Assembly (NCBI GenBank): GCA_964407525.1
Contig: CAYOWC010000006.1
Location: forward strand, 1 to 51,644
Direction of reading: 5' to 3'
Length of the DNA stretch: 51,644 nt
Source of the DNA: DUZB01 sp964407525
GTDB lineage: Bacteria; Desulfobacterota; DSM-4660; Desulfatiglandales; Desulfatiglandaceae
A model generated the notes under the pieces. That model had not been told where the DNA came from, searched no databases, and saw only the letters and a program-made list of their open reading frames with translations. Made by a program: the position numbers and the translations under genes. Within the stretch, counting starts at the first letter, position 1; each line of letters opens with the position of its first letter. Of this stretch, positions 17,600 through 25,845 are shown piece after piece.

Positions 17600-18259
17600 T
17601 TGGATAACTCCCGCATAAACAACTCATTTCCCGTAGCAAAAGAAGGCTTTCCCTTCATAGCAATCAGTTGTGGTTTAACGCTGATCTTTCTACTTCTAGG
17701 ATATCATATCTTCTTTGTGTTAGGGACCCTCATCAGTTTTTTCATTGTGTTCTTTTTCAGAGATCCTGATCGTGAACATCAAAGCGTTCCTAATGCGGTA
17801 CTCACGCCCGCCGATGGCAGAATACTTGAGATAAAACAGATCGATAATTCCAGCAACCCCCTGGGTTCACCTGCCTTGAAGATCAGCATCTTCATGTCCG
17901 TATTCAATGTGCATGTAAATAGAATGCCTGTGGGAGCAGTCATAGAGAAAATTGATTACCATGCAGGAAAATTTCTTTCAGCCAACCTTGATAAGGCCTC
18001 CGAACAAAATGAAAATAATCGGGTCACATTACGAACACCCGATTCCCAAAAGATTGTTACCATCCAAATTGCCGGTCTCATTGCAAGGCGGATTGTATGT
18101 TGGGTTGAAGAGGGAGATCGCATGGACAGGGGGCAAAGATTTGGGCTGATTCGGTTTGGTTCCAGGCTTGAAGTGTTCCTTCCAATCAACGCAAGGGTTA
18201 CCATAGAGAAAGGGCAGAAAGTGAAGGCCGGAGAAACAATCATAGGATATCTCCAGTGA
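17600..18259 (+). CDS. psd: Phosphatidylserine decarboxylase proenzyme (short type)
   Basis: The core begins at NNSFPVAKEGFPFIAISCG and matches the roughly 215-residue Psd-related form, with two hydrophobic segments, FFRDPDR, VLTPADGRI, SVFNVHVNRMPV, and the self-cleavage region GLIRFGSRLEVFLP, where the Ser of F-G-S becomes the pyruvoyl group. The frame is open back to 17405, inside tsaB, but the extra residues look unconserved. The TTG at 17600 gives 219 residues, the family length, with a weak AAGAGA upstream, so I chose it; the start is uncertain. It decarboxylates phosphatidylserine made by PssA, whose GTG start overlaps the stop by 4 bp. Confidence 0.88.
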   Translation: MDNSRINNSFPVAKEGFPFIAISCGLTLIFLLLGYHIFFVLGTLISFFIVFFFRDPDREHQSVPNAVLTPADGRILEIKQIDNSSNPLGSPALKISIFMSVFNVHVNRMPVGAVIEKIDYHAGKFLSANLDKASEQNENNRVTLRTPDSQKIVTIQIAGLIARRIVCWVEEGDRMDRGQRFGLIRFGSRLEVFLPINARVTIEKGQKVKAGETIIGYLQ

Positions 18260-19044
18260 TCAATAAACAAAAAAGAAAGCACAAAAAGACCAGCAAGAAA
18301 GGTATTTATATACTTCCAAACCTCTTCACTTCAGCGAGCCTTTTCAGCGGTTTTTATGCAATTATAGCAGCAATCCATGGAAAATTTGAAATGGCCGCCG
18401 TTGCTATCTTAATTTCCTGCGTTCTCGACGCGCTTGATGGAAAAATTGCCAGAATCACCAATTCCACAAGCCTTTTTGGGGCTGAATTTGACTCCCTTGC
18501 CGATCTCGTAGCCTTTGGGGTGGCGCCTGCTATCCTCGCCTTTCAGTGGGCATTAGAACCCTTTGGGCGCCTTGGCTGGCTTGCCTGTTTCATGTACGTA
18601 ATATGTGGCGCTCTTAGATTGGCACGCTTCAATGTGCAGAAGACCAGCATAGACTCTCGGTATTTCAATGGATTGCCAATTCCAGCGGCTGCAAGCTTCA
18701 TAGCTTCACTCATACTTTTTTCCTCTGCGGTAGGCGTGCTTTCTGTCGGGTCCAGACACATTATCATTATCGTACTGGTATACATTCTGTCCTTTTTTAT
18801 GGTCAGCACAATTAGTTATATGAGTTTCAAGAAATTTGAATTAAAACGGCAGAAACCTTTCAATGTACTGGTTGCCATAATCCTGGCACTTGTTGTGGTA
18901 GCCTACAAACCAAAAATCATGCTCTTTTTTCTTCTTTCCCTCTACATTCTATCCGGTCCTGTCGTAACATGGTACAGAATACGAGCAAAAAGAAATGGAG
19001 AAAGAGTGGTCATTGAAAATCCGTTAACGGCTGAAAAGGAATGA
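18256..19044 (+). CDS. pssA: CDP-diacylglycerol-serine O-phosphatidyltransferase
   Basis: The 262-residue membrane enzyme has the complete CDP-alcohol phosphotransferase motif, D-x2-D-G-x2-A-R-x8-G-x3-D-x3-D, seen as DALDGKIARI then FGAEFDSLAD near residues 55-80. Several hydrophobic segments follow. It starts at a GTG that overlaps the psd stop (GTGA). CdsA, PssA and Psd, all in this run, make phosphatidylethanolamine in three consecutive steps. The N-terminus is a basic stretch, KQKRKHKKTSKKG, before the first membrane segment. Confidence 0.95.
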   Translation: MINKQKRKHKKTSKKGIYILPNLFTSASLFSGFYAIIAAIHGKFEMAAVAILISCVLDALDGKIARITNSTSLFGAEFDSLADLVAFGVAPAILAFQWALEPFGRLGWLACFMYVICGALRLARFNVQKTSIDSRYFNGLPIPAAASFIASLILFSSAVGVLSVGSRHIIIIVLVYILSFFMVSTISYMSFKKFELKRQKPFNVLVAIILALVVVAYKPKIMLFFLLSLYILSGPVVTWYRIRAKRNGERVVIENPLTAEKE

Positions 19045-19065
19045 TTTGCTGCTAAAAAAAGACCT

Positions 19066-19632
19066 ATGAGAATCACAGGAGGGCAAGCACGAGGCAGACG
19101 TATAGAAACGTTAAAGGGCTTTAAAATCCGGCCAACCTCGGATCGTGTGAGGGAGGCCGTTTTCAATCTTTTGGGGCAAGATCTTTCCCATCAGCGGGTC
19201 CTTGATCTTTTCTCCGGAACAGGAAGCCTGGCGATCGAATCATTGAGCAGGGGCGCCTCCCATGCCGTTCTCGTGGATAAATCGCAACAATCCGTAAACC
19301 TCATTCGAAAAAACCTCTGTCATTCCGGTTTTGAAGATCAGGGGATCGTTTTGAGACATGATTTGACGGAGGGGCTTCCCCGCTCGCATACGTTTTCAGA
19401 TGGGCAGTTTGAGATTGTATTCCTAGATCCGCCCTACCGTGATAACCTGATTCCTGTCCTGCTGGAACAGATTACCATAACATGTTGTCTTCCCGGCGCC
19501 AGGGCTGTCGCAGAAACGGCCAAGGATCGCGAACTGCCCTCTGCGGTCGGCTATTTCAGACTCAATAAAACAAGAACCTATGGCGACACAAAAATAAGTA
19601 TCTACATTTATGAGGAAACCGATGATTCATAA
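19066..19632 (+). CDS. rsmD: 16S rRNA (guanine(966)-N2)-methyltransferase RsmD
   Basis: The 188-residue product has MRITGGQARGRRI, the RPTSDRVREAVFNLL signature, the SAM-binding LDLFSGTGSLAIESLSRGA, and the catalytic DPPY in VFLDPPYRD. It methylates G966 of 16S rRNA. Its 3' end overlaps coaD by 11 bp; rsmD-coaD pairing is one of the commonest bacterial gene neighbourhoods and supports both calls. Confidence 0.95.
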   Translation: MRITGGQARGRRIETLKGFKIRPTSDRVREAVFNLLGQDLSHQRVLDLFSGTGSLAIESLSRGASHAVLVDKSQQSVNLIRKNLCHSGFEDQGIVLRHDLTEGLPRSHTFSDGQFEIVFLDPPYRDNLIPVLLEQITITCCLPGARAVAETAKDRELPSAVGYFRLNKTRTYGDTKISIYIYEETDDS

Positions 19633-20119
19633 AACAGCGATTTACCCAGGTTTTTTTGACCCCATTACCAATGGACACCTCAGCATAGTAACCCGTGCAC
19701 TGAAAATTTTTGATCATCTGATCATTGCCATTTTGAACAATCCGAAAAAGGTTCCTCTTTTCACGGTAGAGGAGAGGATACAGATGATTGAGCAGGCCGT
19801 CTCGGGTCAATCTAACATTAAAATTGATACATTTGACGGTTTATTAGTAGATTATGCGGTTGAAAAAGAGTCCAATGTCATTCTCAGGGGTCTTCGAGCT
19901 CTATCTGATTTTGAATACGAATTTCAGATGGCTCTCATGAATAGAAAACTCAACCACGATGTGCAGTCCATCTTCCTGATGACCGACTACAAATGGTTTT
20001 ATACAAGCTCCACTATTATTAAGGAAGCGGCAAGTTTTGGAGGAGATGTCAGCGGGCTTGTGCCTGATGTGGTAAACGATGAACTCAAAAGAAAATTTCA
20101 AGAGATAAAAAATGCTTGA
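19622..20119 (+). CDS. coaD: Pantetheine-phosphate adenylyltransferase
   Basis: The 165-residue product has the nucleotidyltransferase motif TNGH at residues 16-19 (YPGFFDPITNGHLSI), NPKKVPLFTVEER, VDYAVEKESNVILRGLR and the second ATP site YTSSTIIKEAA. It adenylates phosphopantetheine in CoA synthesis. I chose the ATG at 19622, which has GAGGAAA 6 nt upstream and gives the family N-terminus MIHKTAIYPG; the in-frame ATG at 19610 would add MRKP. Plentiful CoA fits an organism with several acyl-CoA synthetases. Confidence 0.95.
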   Translation: MIHKTAIYPGFFDPITNGHLSIVTRALKIFDHLIIAILNNPKKVPLFTVEERIQMIEQAVSGQSNIKIDTFDGLLVDYAVEKESNVILRGLRALSDFEYEFQMALMNRKLNHDVQSIFLMTDYKWFYTSSTIIKEAASFGGDVSGLVPDVVNDELKRKFQEIKNA

Positions 20120-20283
20120 CACTCAGGTCAGCTTAAGCGATATTTCTCTAAGAACCTGAACATCTTGGATAAGATCCTGATTAATCTTCATTGCTCCAAA
20201 ATACGATTTGTTTTATCCTTTTGAAAAACAGTGTTTCGAAATAATGATATTTTAAGCCCCTTTAGCCACCAGGAGGAGAGAAA

Positions 20284-20571
20284 TTGGCGCTCACAAAAGA
20301 AGCAATCATAGACACAGTATATCATCAGGTAGGTCTCAGCAAAAGCAGCTCTCGTATTGTCACAGAAGGATTGCTTGAAATAATAAAGAGGACCCTGGAA
20401 AATGGTGAAGACCTGCTGATCAGCGGCTTTGGGAAATTTCTCGTAAAGGAAAAATCAGCAAGAAGGGGAAGAAACCCACAAACAACAAAAGATCTTCAGC
20501 TGAGGGCAAGAAGGGTTGTCGTTTTCAAAACATCGGGAGTTTTCAGAGATAAAATCAACAAGACCAATTAA
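20284..20571 (+). CDS. ihfA: Integration host factor subunit alpha (HU/IHF family)
   Basis: The 95-residue DNA-bending protein has MALTKEAIIDTVYHQVGLSKSSS, LISGFGKFLVKEKSARRGRNPQT (the beta-arm with R-x-G-R-N-P) and a C-terminal helix. The T-K-x-E/A opening and 95-residue length fit IHF-alpha better than HU. The start is TTG with AGGAGGAG just upstream. In many proteobacteria ihfA follows pheT; here it faces the pheT operon convergently from the other strand. Confidence 0.9.
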   Translation: MALTKEAIIDTVYHQVGLSKSSSRIVTEGLLEIIKRTLENGEDLLISGFGKFLVKEKSARRGRNPQTTKDLQLRARRVVVFKTSGVFRDKINKTN

Positions 20572-20585
20572 TGAGAAACGTAAAG

Positions 20586-20637
20586 ACTCTGATGCCCTTG
20601 GTCGTCAGAGTTGTATGCATCCCCAAAAGGCACCCCT
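20586..20637. terminator. Hairpins between convergent ihfA and the merR gene
   Basis: ACTCTGA (20586-20592) pairs with TCAGAGT (20605-20611). Nearer the merR stop, AAAAGG pairs with CCTTTT across a 4-nt loop (about 20625-20640). Lying between two converging genes, these may end transcription in either direction, but neither has a long U-run. Confidence 0.4.
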
Positions 20638-20644
20638 TTTCAAA

Positions 20645-20974
20645 TCAGTTCAATAGCTCCAGTATATCATACAGGGTGTCTTTTATCTCACTGATATTAA
20701 AGCCGTCACGATCGGGCAATCCTTCTGACGCCTGTCGTCTGAGACATTGCCTGGCACCTTCAATAGTCATTTTTTCATCGTAAAGGAGTTTTTTGATAGA
20801 GAGGAGGGCCTCCAGATCTTTCTTCTGATAGGTCCTCTGGTTGGAATCCGCCCTGCTAGGCTTGAGCTGGGCAAACTCACTTTCCCAATATCGAAGGACG
20901 TAAGGCTCAACGCCAACTATACGACTCGCCTCTCCAATACGAAAATATCGTTTGCCATCGGGAATCAGGCCCAT
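20645..20974 (-). CDS. MerR-family transcriptional regulator
   Basis: The 109-residue product has a MerR winged helix: KRYFRIGEASRIVGVEPYVLRYWESEF, then SNQRTYQKKDLEALLSIKKLLYDE. It lacks a long dimerisation and effector domain and ends soon after a short acidic helix, as in the small MerR protein often found next to pheT or ihfA. It starts 4 nt after the pheT stop, so it is the last gene of the thrS operon. Its target is unknown. Confidence 0.9.
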   Translation of the reverse strand: MGLIPDGKRYFRIGEASRIVGVEPYVLRYWESEFAQLKPSRADSNQRTYQKKDLEALLSIKKLLYDEKMTIEGARQCLRRQASEGLPDRDGFNISEIKDTLYDILELLN

Positions 20975-20978
20975 AAAA

Positions 20979-23390
20979 TCACCCCTCCCTTAACCTGCCT
21001 CCTGTGTCCACTCTTACCGCTTCAATAATAGAATCATGCAGACGATTAATCTCATCTCCGTCAAGGGTGCGGTTTTCTGATCTGTAACATATCCTTAACG
21101 CCACAGCCTTTTCAGAAGCGGCTATTTTATTCCCCTCATAGAGATCAAAAATGTCCACAGATTCCGTCAGGTCTCGCCCATGTCGGTTTATGGTATCGAC
21201 AATTCGTGAGCTTTCGATCCGACGGTCCAGAAGAATGGAAATATCCCTGAAAACTGCAGGGTATTTAGCAAAAGGCCGGAATTGTTTTTCTGTTGGTTGA
21301 ACAGATAACAGCGTTTCAATATCTAACTCAAAAGCAAAAATGTTTTCTTCCTTCAGATCATAAGCAATCATCACTTGTGAAGAGAGTCTGCCTAACCGAC
21401 CAACCATTTTGCCGGCAAAGGTAATTCCACAAGAACATTCGGGATCAAACTCACAGGATTTCTCATCACCTCCAAAATGCAGGTTTGAGAGTCCTATCTC
21501 GTTCAAAAGAACTTCTGCCGCCCCTTTGATATCATAAAAGTCCACCTGCCTTTCCGGACCATACCAATTTTTCCCACGATAAGCCCCAGTCATAACCGCA
21601 GTCAGACAGAGTTTTTCAATCGGTTGTTTATTCTTTTCTTTCTGAAAAAAAAGTTTTCCCCACTCAAAAAGCTTCAAATTGCGCTCACCATAATTGAAAT
21701 TTGTTCCAATGGCGCCCAGAAGACCGGGAAGAAGTGACGTCCTTAGTACGGACTGCTCAACGGTCAGCGGATTCATGACTGTGGTAAACGACCGCAAATC
21801 GCTGTTTATATCCGCACCGAGATGATCTGCGCTATCGGGGGAAATGAAACTATAGGTAATGATCTCAGAAAACCCAAGGCCTGTCATAATCGGCCTGATC
21901 TTGTCCCTGACGCGAAGTTCAGGTGCTTCTATTTCATCAGAAGGTCGAATGCGGGGATAGGTTACAGGAATATTATCAAATCCATAGAGCCTTGCCACTT
22001 CCTCAACGAGGTCCACCTCTCTCAAGATATCAACCCTGAATGACGGGGGCGTAACCGTCAAATCGTTTTCACGAAAATCTTTCACTTCCATCTCAAGAGA
22101 TTTCAGGAGCTCCTTCATTTTTTCTTTTGATAAGGAAATACCCAACGCAGCATTTGTTTTTTTTACACGGAATTGGATATTCGGGGGCGTGATTTTTCCG
22201 GGAAAATTGTCAAGGACTCCACTGGAAATTTTTCCACCGGCCAGATCCGAAATCAGCGATATGGCCCTTTGTAGAGCCTGCTTTGTTCCACCAATATCCG
22301 CACCCCTTTCAAATCGATAAGAAGCCTCAGTAGACAGTCCCAGAAACTTGGAACCTCTTCTGATGGTAACCGGATCGAAAAAAGCGCTTTCTATAAGGAG
22401 ATCCCGCGTTTCTTCAACCACCTCCGAATTAAATCCCCCCATGATCCCAGCAAGAGCAACCGGTCTCTCTCCATCACAAATCATCAGGGTTTCTTGGCTC
22501 ATTTTTCGATTTTCACCATCCAGCGTAGTAAATTCCTCGCCTGCTTCGGCCCTCCTCACAACAACTCTGTTCTCCCTCAGCCTGTGATAATCAAAGGCAT
22601 GGAGAGGCTGACCCATTTCGAGCATCACATAGTTGGTGACATCTACCAGATTGTTGATGCTCCTGATCCCCGCCTGGTGAAGCCTGTATCGCAGCCAGAA
22701 AGGTGAAATCCCCTGCTTCACACCCTGAATCACACCGGCAACATATCGCGGACAGCCTTGGGGGTCTTGAATGGCTATTTTTGCCAGATCACCAACTGGA
22801 GGTCCTTCTTCTTTGAAAACAATCTCAGGCAGTTTGAGCATCTGCCCGGTAACAGCAGCAATCTCCCTCGCAATCCCTATGATGCAGGCACAATCCGGCC
22901 GGTTCGGTGTGATGCTCACGTCAAAAACCGTATCTGGAACAGCAAGGACGGTAGACAAAGGAGCACCAGACGACAGGATGCCGGAAAGGATCATGATTCC
23001 ACCGTGATCACTGGTCAGGCCCAACTCATCTTCAGCAAGAAGCATCCCCTCAGACATTTCTCCACGAATGCGGCCTTTTTTAATGACTCCACCGGGAAGC
23101 TTTGCCCCCGGAAGAGCCAGAGGAGAAAACGCCCCAACTTCCACATTGGGGGCTCCACAAACTACCTGTATGGTGTCGGACCCTGTCTCCACCATGCAAA
23201 GGCAGAGGCGATCCGCATTGGGGTGGGGCTGCACCTCCAGGATCCTTGACACAACAACCTGATCAAACCCCGCACCAATAGCTTCCATTCCTTCTACTTC
23301 AAGGCCTGCCATAGTAAGAAGATGACCAAGCTCTTCCGGTTCCGCGTCAATCGTTACATATTCTTTCAGCCAGTTTAAACTTGCTTTCAT
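20979..23390 (-). CDS. pheT: Phenylalanine-tRNA ligase subunit beta
   Basis: The 803-residue product is full length. It opens MKASLNWLKEYVTID, has a tRNA-binding (EMAP-like) domain around residues 40-150 (VVSRILEVQPHPNADRL), the B3/4 editing region containing RPDCACIIGIAREIA, the B5 domain around VTPPSFRVDILREVDLVEEVARLYG, and a C-terminal ferredoxin-fold anticodon-binding domain (FRPFAKYPAVFRDISILLD). With PheS it forms the alpha2-beta2 enzyme charging tRNA-Phe. It lies 43 nt after pheS. Confidence 0.97.
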   Translation of the reverse strand: MKASLNWLKEYVTIDAEPEELGHLLTMAGLEVEGMEAIGAGFDQVVVSRILEVQPHPNADRLCLCMVETGSDTIQVVCGAPNVEVGAFSPLALPGAKLPGGVIKKGRIRGEMSEGMLLAEDELGLTSDHGGIMILSGILSSGAPLSTVLAVPDTVFDVSITPNRPDCACIIGIAREIAAVTGQMLKLPEIVFKEEGPPVGDLAKIAIQDPQGCPRYVAGVIQGVKQGISPFWLRYRLHQAGIRSINNLVDVTNYVMLEMGQPLHAFDYHRLRENRVVVRRAEAGEEFTTLDGENRKMSQETLMICDGERPVALAGIMGGFNSEVVEETRDLLIESAFFDPVTIRRGSKFLGLSTEASYRFERGADIGGTKQALQRAISLISDLAGGKISSGVLDNFPGKITPPNIQFRVKKTNAALGISLSKEKMKELLKSLEMEVKDFRENDLTVTPPSFRVDILREVDLVEEVARLYGFDNIPVTYPRIRPSDEIEAPELRVRDKIRPIMTGLGFSEIITYSFISPDSADHLGADINSDLRSFTTVMNPLTVEQSVLRTSLLPGLLGAIGTNFNYGERNLKLFEWGKLFFQKEKNKQPIEKLCLTAVMTGAYRGKNWYGPERQVDFYDIKGAAEVLLNEIGLSNLHFGGDEKSCEFDPECSCGITFAGKMVGRLGRLSSQVMIAYDLKEENIFAFELDIETLLSVQPTEKQFRPFAKYPAVFRDISILLDRRIESSRIVDTINRHGRDLTESVDIFDLYEGNKIAASEKAVALRICYRSENRTLDGDEINRLHDSIIEAVRVDTGGRLREG

Positions 23391-23433
23391 GATCTCTTAT
23401 CAAATCCAGTCTGTTTTGTAGATTTTTTGTTAA

Positions 23434-24441
23434 TCAGAACTGTTCCAAAAATCTCGCTTCATTTTTGAAAAAGAGCTGGATGTCATCTATCCCGTATTTG
23501 AGCATGGCGATCCTTTCTATACCCATTCCAAATGCAAAACCTGAGTAGACTTCAGGATCATAATCCACAAAACGATAGACCGCAGGATCGACCATTCCAG
23601 ACCCCAGGATCTCCAACCATCCCGTATTTGAACACGTCCGGCACCCTTTCCCCCCGCACATCACGCAACGGATATCCACTTCAGCACTGGGTTCGGTAAA
23701 AGGGAAAAAACTCGGCCTGAATCTCAAGCTTGTGTCACTCCCGAACATCTGGTGTATAAATCCAGTCAAAGTACCTTTCAGATCTCCAAAGCTGACATTC
23801 TTATCCACAAGAAGACCTTCAATTTGATGAAACATGGGCGTATGAGAAACATCTGAATCCCGCCTATATACTTTTCCGGGGGCAATAATACTCACAGGGG
23901 GCTTCCGCATCTCCATAGTTCTGATCTGAATTGGAGAAGTATGGGTCCTCAGAACGATATTGTCGGAAATGTAGAAAGTATCCTGCATATCTCTCGCGGG
24001 GTGATCTTTGGGAAGGTTCAATGCCTCGAAATTATAATAATCCAGCTCAACATTAGGACCCTTTACAACCCTGAAGCCCATTGTAGCGAAAATCCTGCAC
24101 ACGTCCTTGATGACGAGCGTAACAGGGTGTAGATGCCCACGGGCCGGCCTTCTTCCGGGCAAAGTCACATCAAAAACCGGCTCTCCAGACATATCCCCTG
24201 AAAGCAGAACCTTTTCAACAGCCTTAAACCGTTTTGTCAGATTGTTTTTTATCAGGTTTGCAAGTTTTCCTGCCTCGGGGCGTTCCTCGGTCGTCAAACG
24301 CCCCAACTGTTTCATCAAGGACGTCAACAGACCTTTCTTGCCAAGATATTCGACCCTGAATTCCTCAAGTTTCTGAGGATTCATGATGGCTTCAATCTCA
24401 CTTATGGCGACTTTTTCTAATTCCAGGAGTTTGTCTTTCAT
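23434..24441 (-). CDS. pheS: Phenylalanine-tRNA ligase subunit alpha
   Basis: The 335-residue class II synthetase catalytic subunit has the N-terminal coiled-coil domain, then HPVTLVIKDVCRIFATMGF, motif 2 around VYRRDSDVSHTPMFHQIEG, and motif 3 near FAFGMGIERIAMLKYGI. A four-cysteine cluster C-x2-C-x4-C-x2-C in IRCVMCGGKGCRTCSNTGW resembles a small zinc-like insert seen in some PheS proteins. It follows rplT and precedes pheT in the same operon. Confidence 0.97.
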   Translation of the reverse strand: MKDKLLELEKVAISEIEAIMNPQKLEEFRVEYLGKKGLLTSLMKQLGRLTTEERPEAGKLANLIKNNLTKRFKAVEKVLLSGDMSGEPVFDVTLPGRRPARGHLHPVTLVIKDVCRIFATMGFRVVKGPNVELDYYNFEALNLPKDHPARDMQDTFYISDNIVLRTHTSPIQIRTMEMRKPPVSIIAPGKVYRRDSDVSHTPMFHQIEGLLVDKNVSFGDLKGTLTGFIHQMFGSDTSLRFRPSFFPFTEPSAEVDIRCVMCGGKGCRTCSNTGWLEILGSGMVDPAVYRFVDYDPEVYSGFAFGMGIERIAMLKYGIDDIQLFFKNEARFLEQF

Positions 24442-24535
24442 TAAATTCTCTTTTCTGGAAGGAGCAAACTTTAGACGAGAGGGCAGAAAAAACCAATTCT
24501 CACAGCTATAGTAACCGGGTTTCTACTCAGAGACT

Positions 24536-24880
24536 TCAAGCCACCATCCCTGCCACACGGGAAAATCCAGCAGGGTCGTGGATGGCCATATCGGCGAGAA
24601 CCTTGCGATCTAATTCAATCCCGGCCTTCTGGAGTCCTCCAATCAACCGGCTGTAAGACGACCCGTTCTCCCTGGCCGCAGCATTTATTCTGACAATCCA
24701 TAAAGATCTGAATTCCCTCTTACGAACCTTTCGGTCACGATAGGCATACGCCCCTGCCCTTCTCACAGCAATCTCGGCAGTCCTGTACTGTTTACTCTGC
24801 CCCCCGCGGTATCCTTTGGCCGCCTTCAATACCTTATTTCTTCTTTTTCTGGCCTTAAAACCTCTTTTCACCCTTGCCAT
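24536..24880 (-). CDS. rplT: 50S ribosomal protein L20
   Basis: The 114-residue product MARVKRGFKARKRRNKVLKA, YRTAEIAVRRAGAYAYRDRK and LWIVRINAAARENGSSYSRL are standard L20. It is essential for early 50S assembly and in several bacteria represses its own operon by binding mRNA. It follows rpmI after 130 nt that contain a strong hairpin. Confidence 0.97.
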   Translation of the reverse strand: MARVKRGFKARKRRNKVLKAAKGYRGGQSKQYRTAEIAVRRAGAYAYRDRKVRKREFRSLWIVRINAAARENGSSYSRLIGGLQKAGIELDRKVLADMAIHDPAGFSRVAGMVA

Positions 24881-24958
24881 TTTTGTCCCTCTTTTCCATA
24901 TAATTATCTGGGTTTACTTGGAAAATCCCGTTTCCCAAGACCACCCGAAAAATTCAAT

Positions 24959-24975
24959 GGGGCAGCAACTGCCCC
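24959..24975 (-). promoter_or_regulatory. Hairpin between rpmI and rplT
   Basis: GGGGCAG and CTGCCCC form a perfect 7-bp stem with a 3-nt loop. On the minus strand it is followed 7 nt later by TTTTT. It could be a weak attenuator or part of an L20-binding control site in the 130-nt spacer. Confidence 0.5.
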
Positions 24976-25010
24976 ACCTGCACTCATTTCGGTCCACTCC
25001 CACTGGCTCA

Positions 25011-25208
25011 TCAAGCGTATGGGATCAGTCTGCTCACCTGCTTCAAATTTGCAGAATCAACGAGACCCGACTTTCTGAGATTGCGCTTGCGCTTCGTACT
25101 CTTCTTGGTCAGAATGTGGCTCGAATAGGCCTTATTTCTGACAATTTTCCCTGAACCGGTGGTTTTGAATCTTTTTGCCGCACCCCGATTCGTTTTCATT
25201 TTCGGCAT
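25011..25208 (-). CDS. rpmI: 50S ribosomal protein L35
   Basis: The 65-residue basic protein MPKMKTNRGAAKRFKTTGSG, then a KSTKRKRNLRKSGLVD stretch and SRLIPYA at the end, is clearly L35. It follows infC by 113 nt and precedes rplT, the canonical infC-rpmI-rplT order. GGAGGGTTG is just upstream of the ATG. Confidence 0.97.
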   Translation of the reverse strand: MPKMKTNRGAAKRFKTTGSGKIVRNKAYSSHILTKKSTKRKRNLRKSGLVDSANLKQVSRLIPYA

Positions 25209-25321
25209 AACAACCCTCCATCCACATCATTAAGCATCAAAAAAATTAAAAAACGGCCCACTCCCGTGGATCCGTTTCAAGAAACACAGTGTAAATCCCT
25301 ACGACAATATAACGTTACAGT

Positions 25322-25840
25322 CTATTTCGGGATAACAACCATAGTCATTCTATTCCGGGCCTCCCTTGTAGGCGGCTGCTCTACTGTTGCGTCCTCAACA
25401 AGTTCCTCCGCCACCCTTTTCAGAAGCTTTTCCCCAGCGCTTATGAAGGCCATTTCGCGTCCTCTGAAAAAGACTGTAACCTTGACCCTGTGCTTTTTTA
25501 GGAGAAATTTCTTAAGGTTCCGCATTTTGAAACCCAAATCATGTTCCTCAGTATGGGGTCTGAGCTTGATCTCCTTCATCTGGCCGCCGCGGCTTTTTTT
25601 TCGGGTCTCCTGCACCTTCTTGCTTGTTTCATACCTGAACTTGCCATAGTCCATAATCCGGCAAACCGGTGGATCAGAATTGGGAGCCACCTCAACGAGG
25701 TCTAACCCATCCCTATCAGCCAGATCCAGTGCCTCTCGAACCGAGACAATGCCCAATTGCTCCCCTTCAGCCGAGATCAACCTTACATTCCTTGCGCGGA
25801 TCCGTTCATTAACCCTCACTTCATCTGCTTTCTTTCCTAT
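25322..25840 (-). CDS. infC: Translation initiation factor IF-3, apparent AUA start
   Basis: The product has the IF-3 N-domain (VRVNERIRARNVRLISAEGEQLGIV, then DLVEVAPNSDPPVCRIMDYGK), the linker and the C-domain ending TMVVIPK. The nearest standard start is GTG at 25819, but no ribosome site precedes it. AAAGGAGGT (25848-25856) lies exactly 7 nt before an in-frame ATA at 25840, giving an N-terminus (M)GKKADEVRVNERIR of normal IF-3 length (172 residues). E. coli infC uses AUU, and IF-3 rejects such codons to limit its own synthesis; the same control is likely here. The ribosome site overlaps the last codons of thrS. Confidence 0.95.
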   Translation of the reverse strand: MGKKADEVRVNERIRARNVRLISAEGEQLGIVSVREALDLADRDGLDLVEVAPNSDPPVCRIMDYGKFRYETSKKVQETRKKSRGGQMKEIKLRPHTEEHDLGFKMRNLKKFLLKKHRVKVTVFFRGREMAFISAGEKLLKRVAEELVEDATVEQPPTREARNRMTMVVIPK

Positions 25841-25845
25841 GGTTA

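Noticed and set aside
20571..20644. A possible tRNA gene after the merR gene, as in some relatives
   Set aside because: No cloverleaf, anticodon arm or TTCGAATC-like T-arm could be found on either strand.
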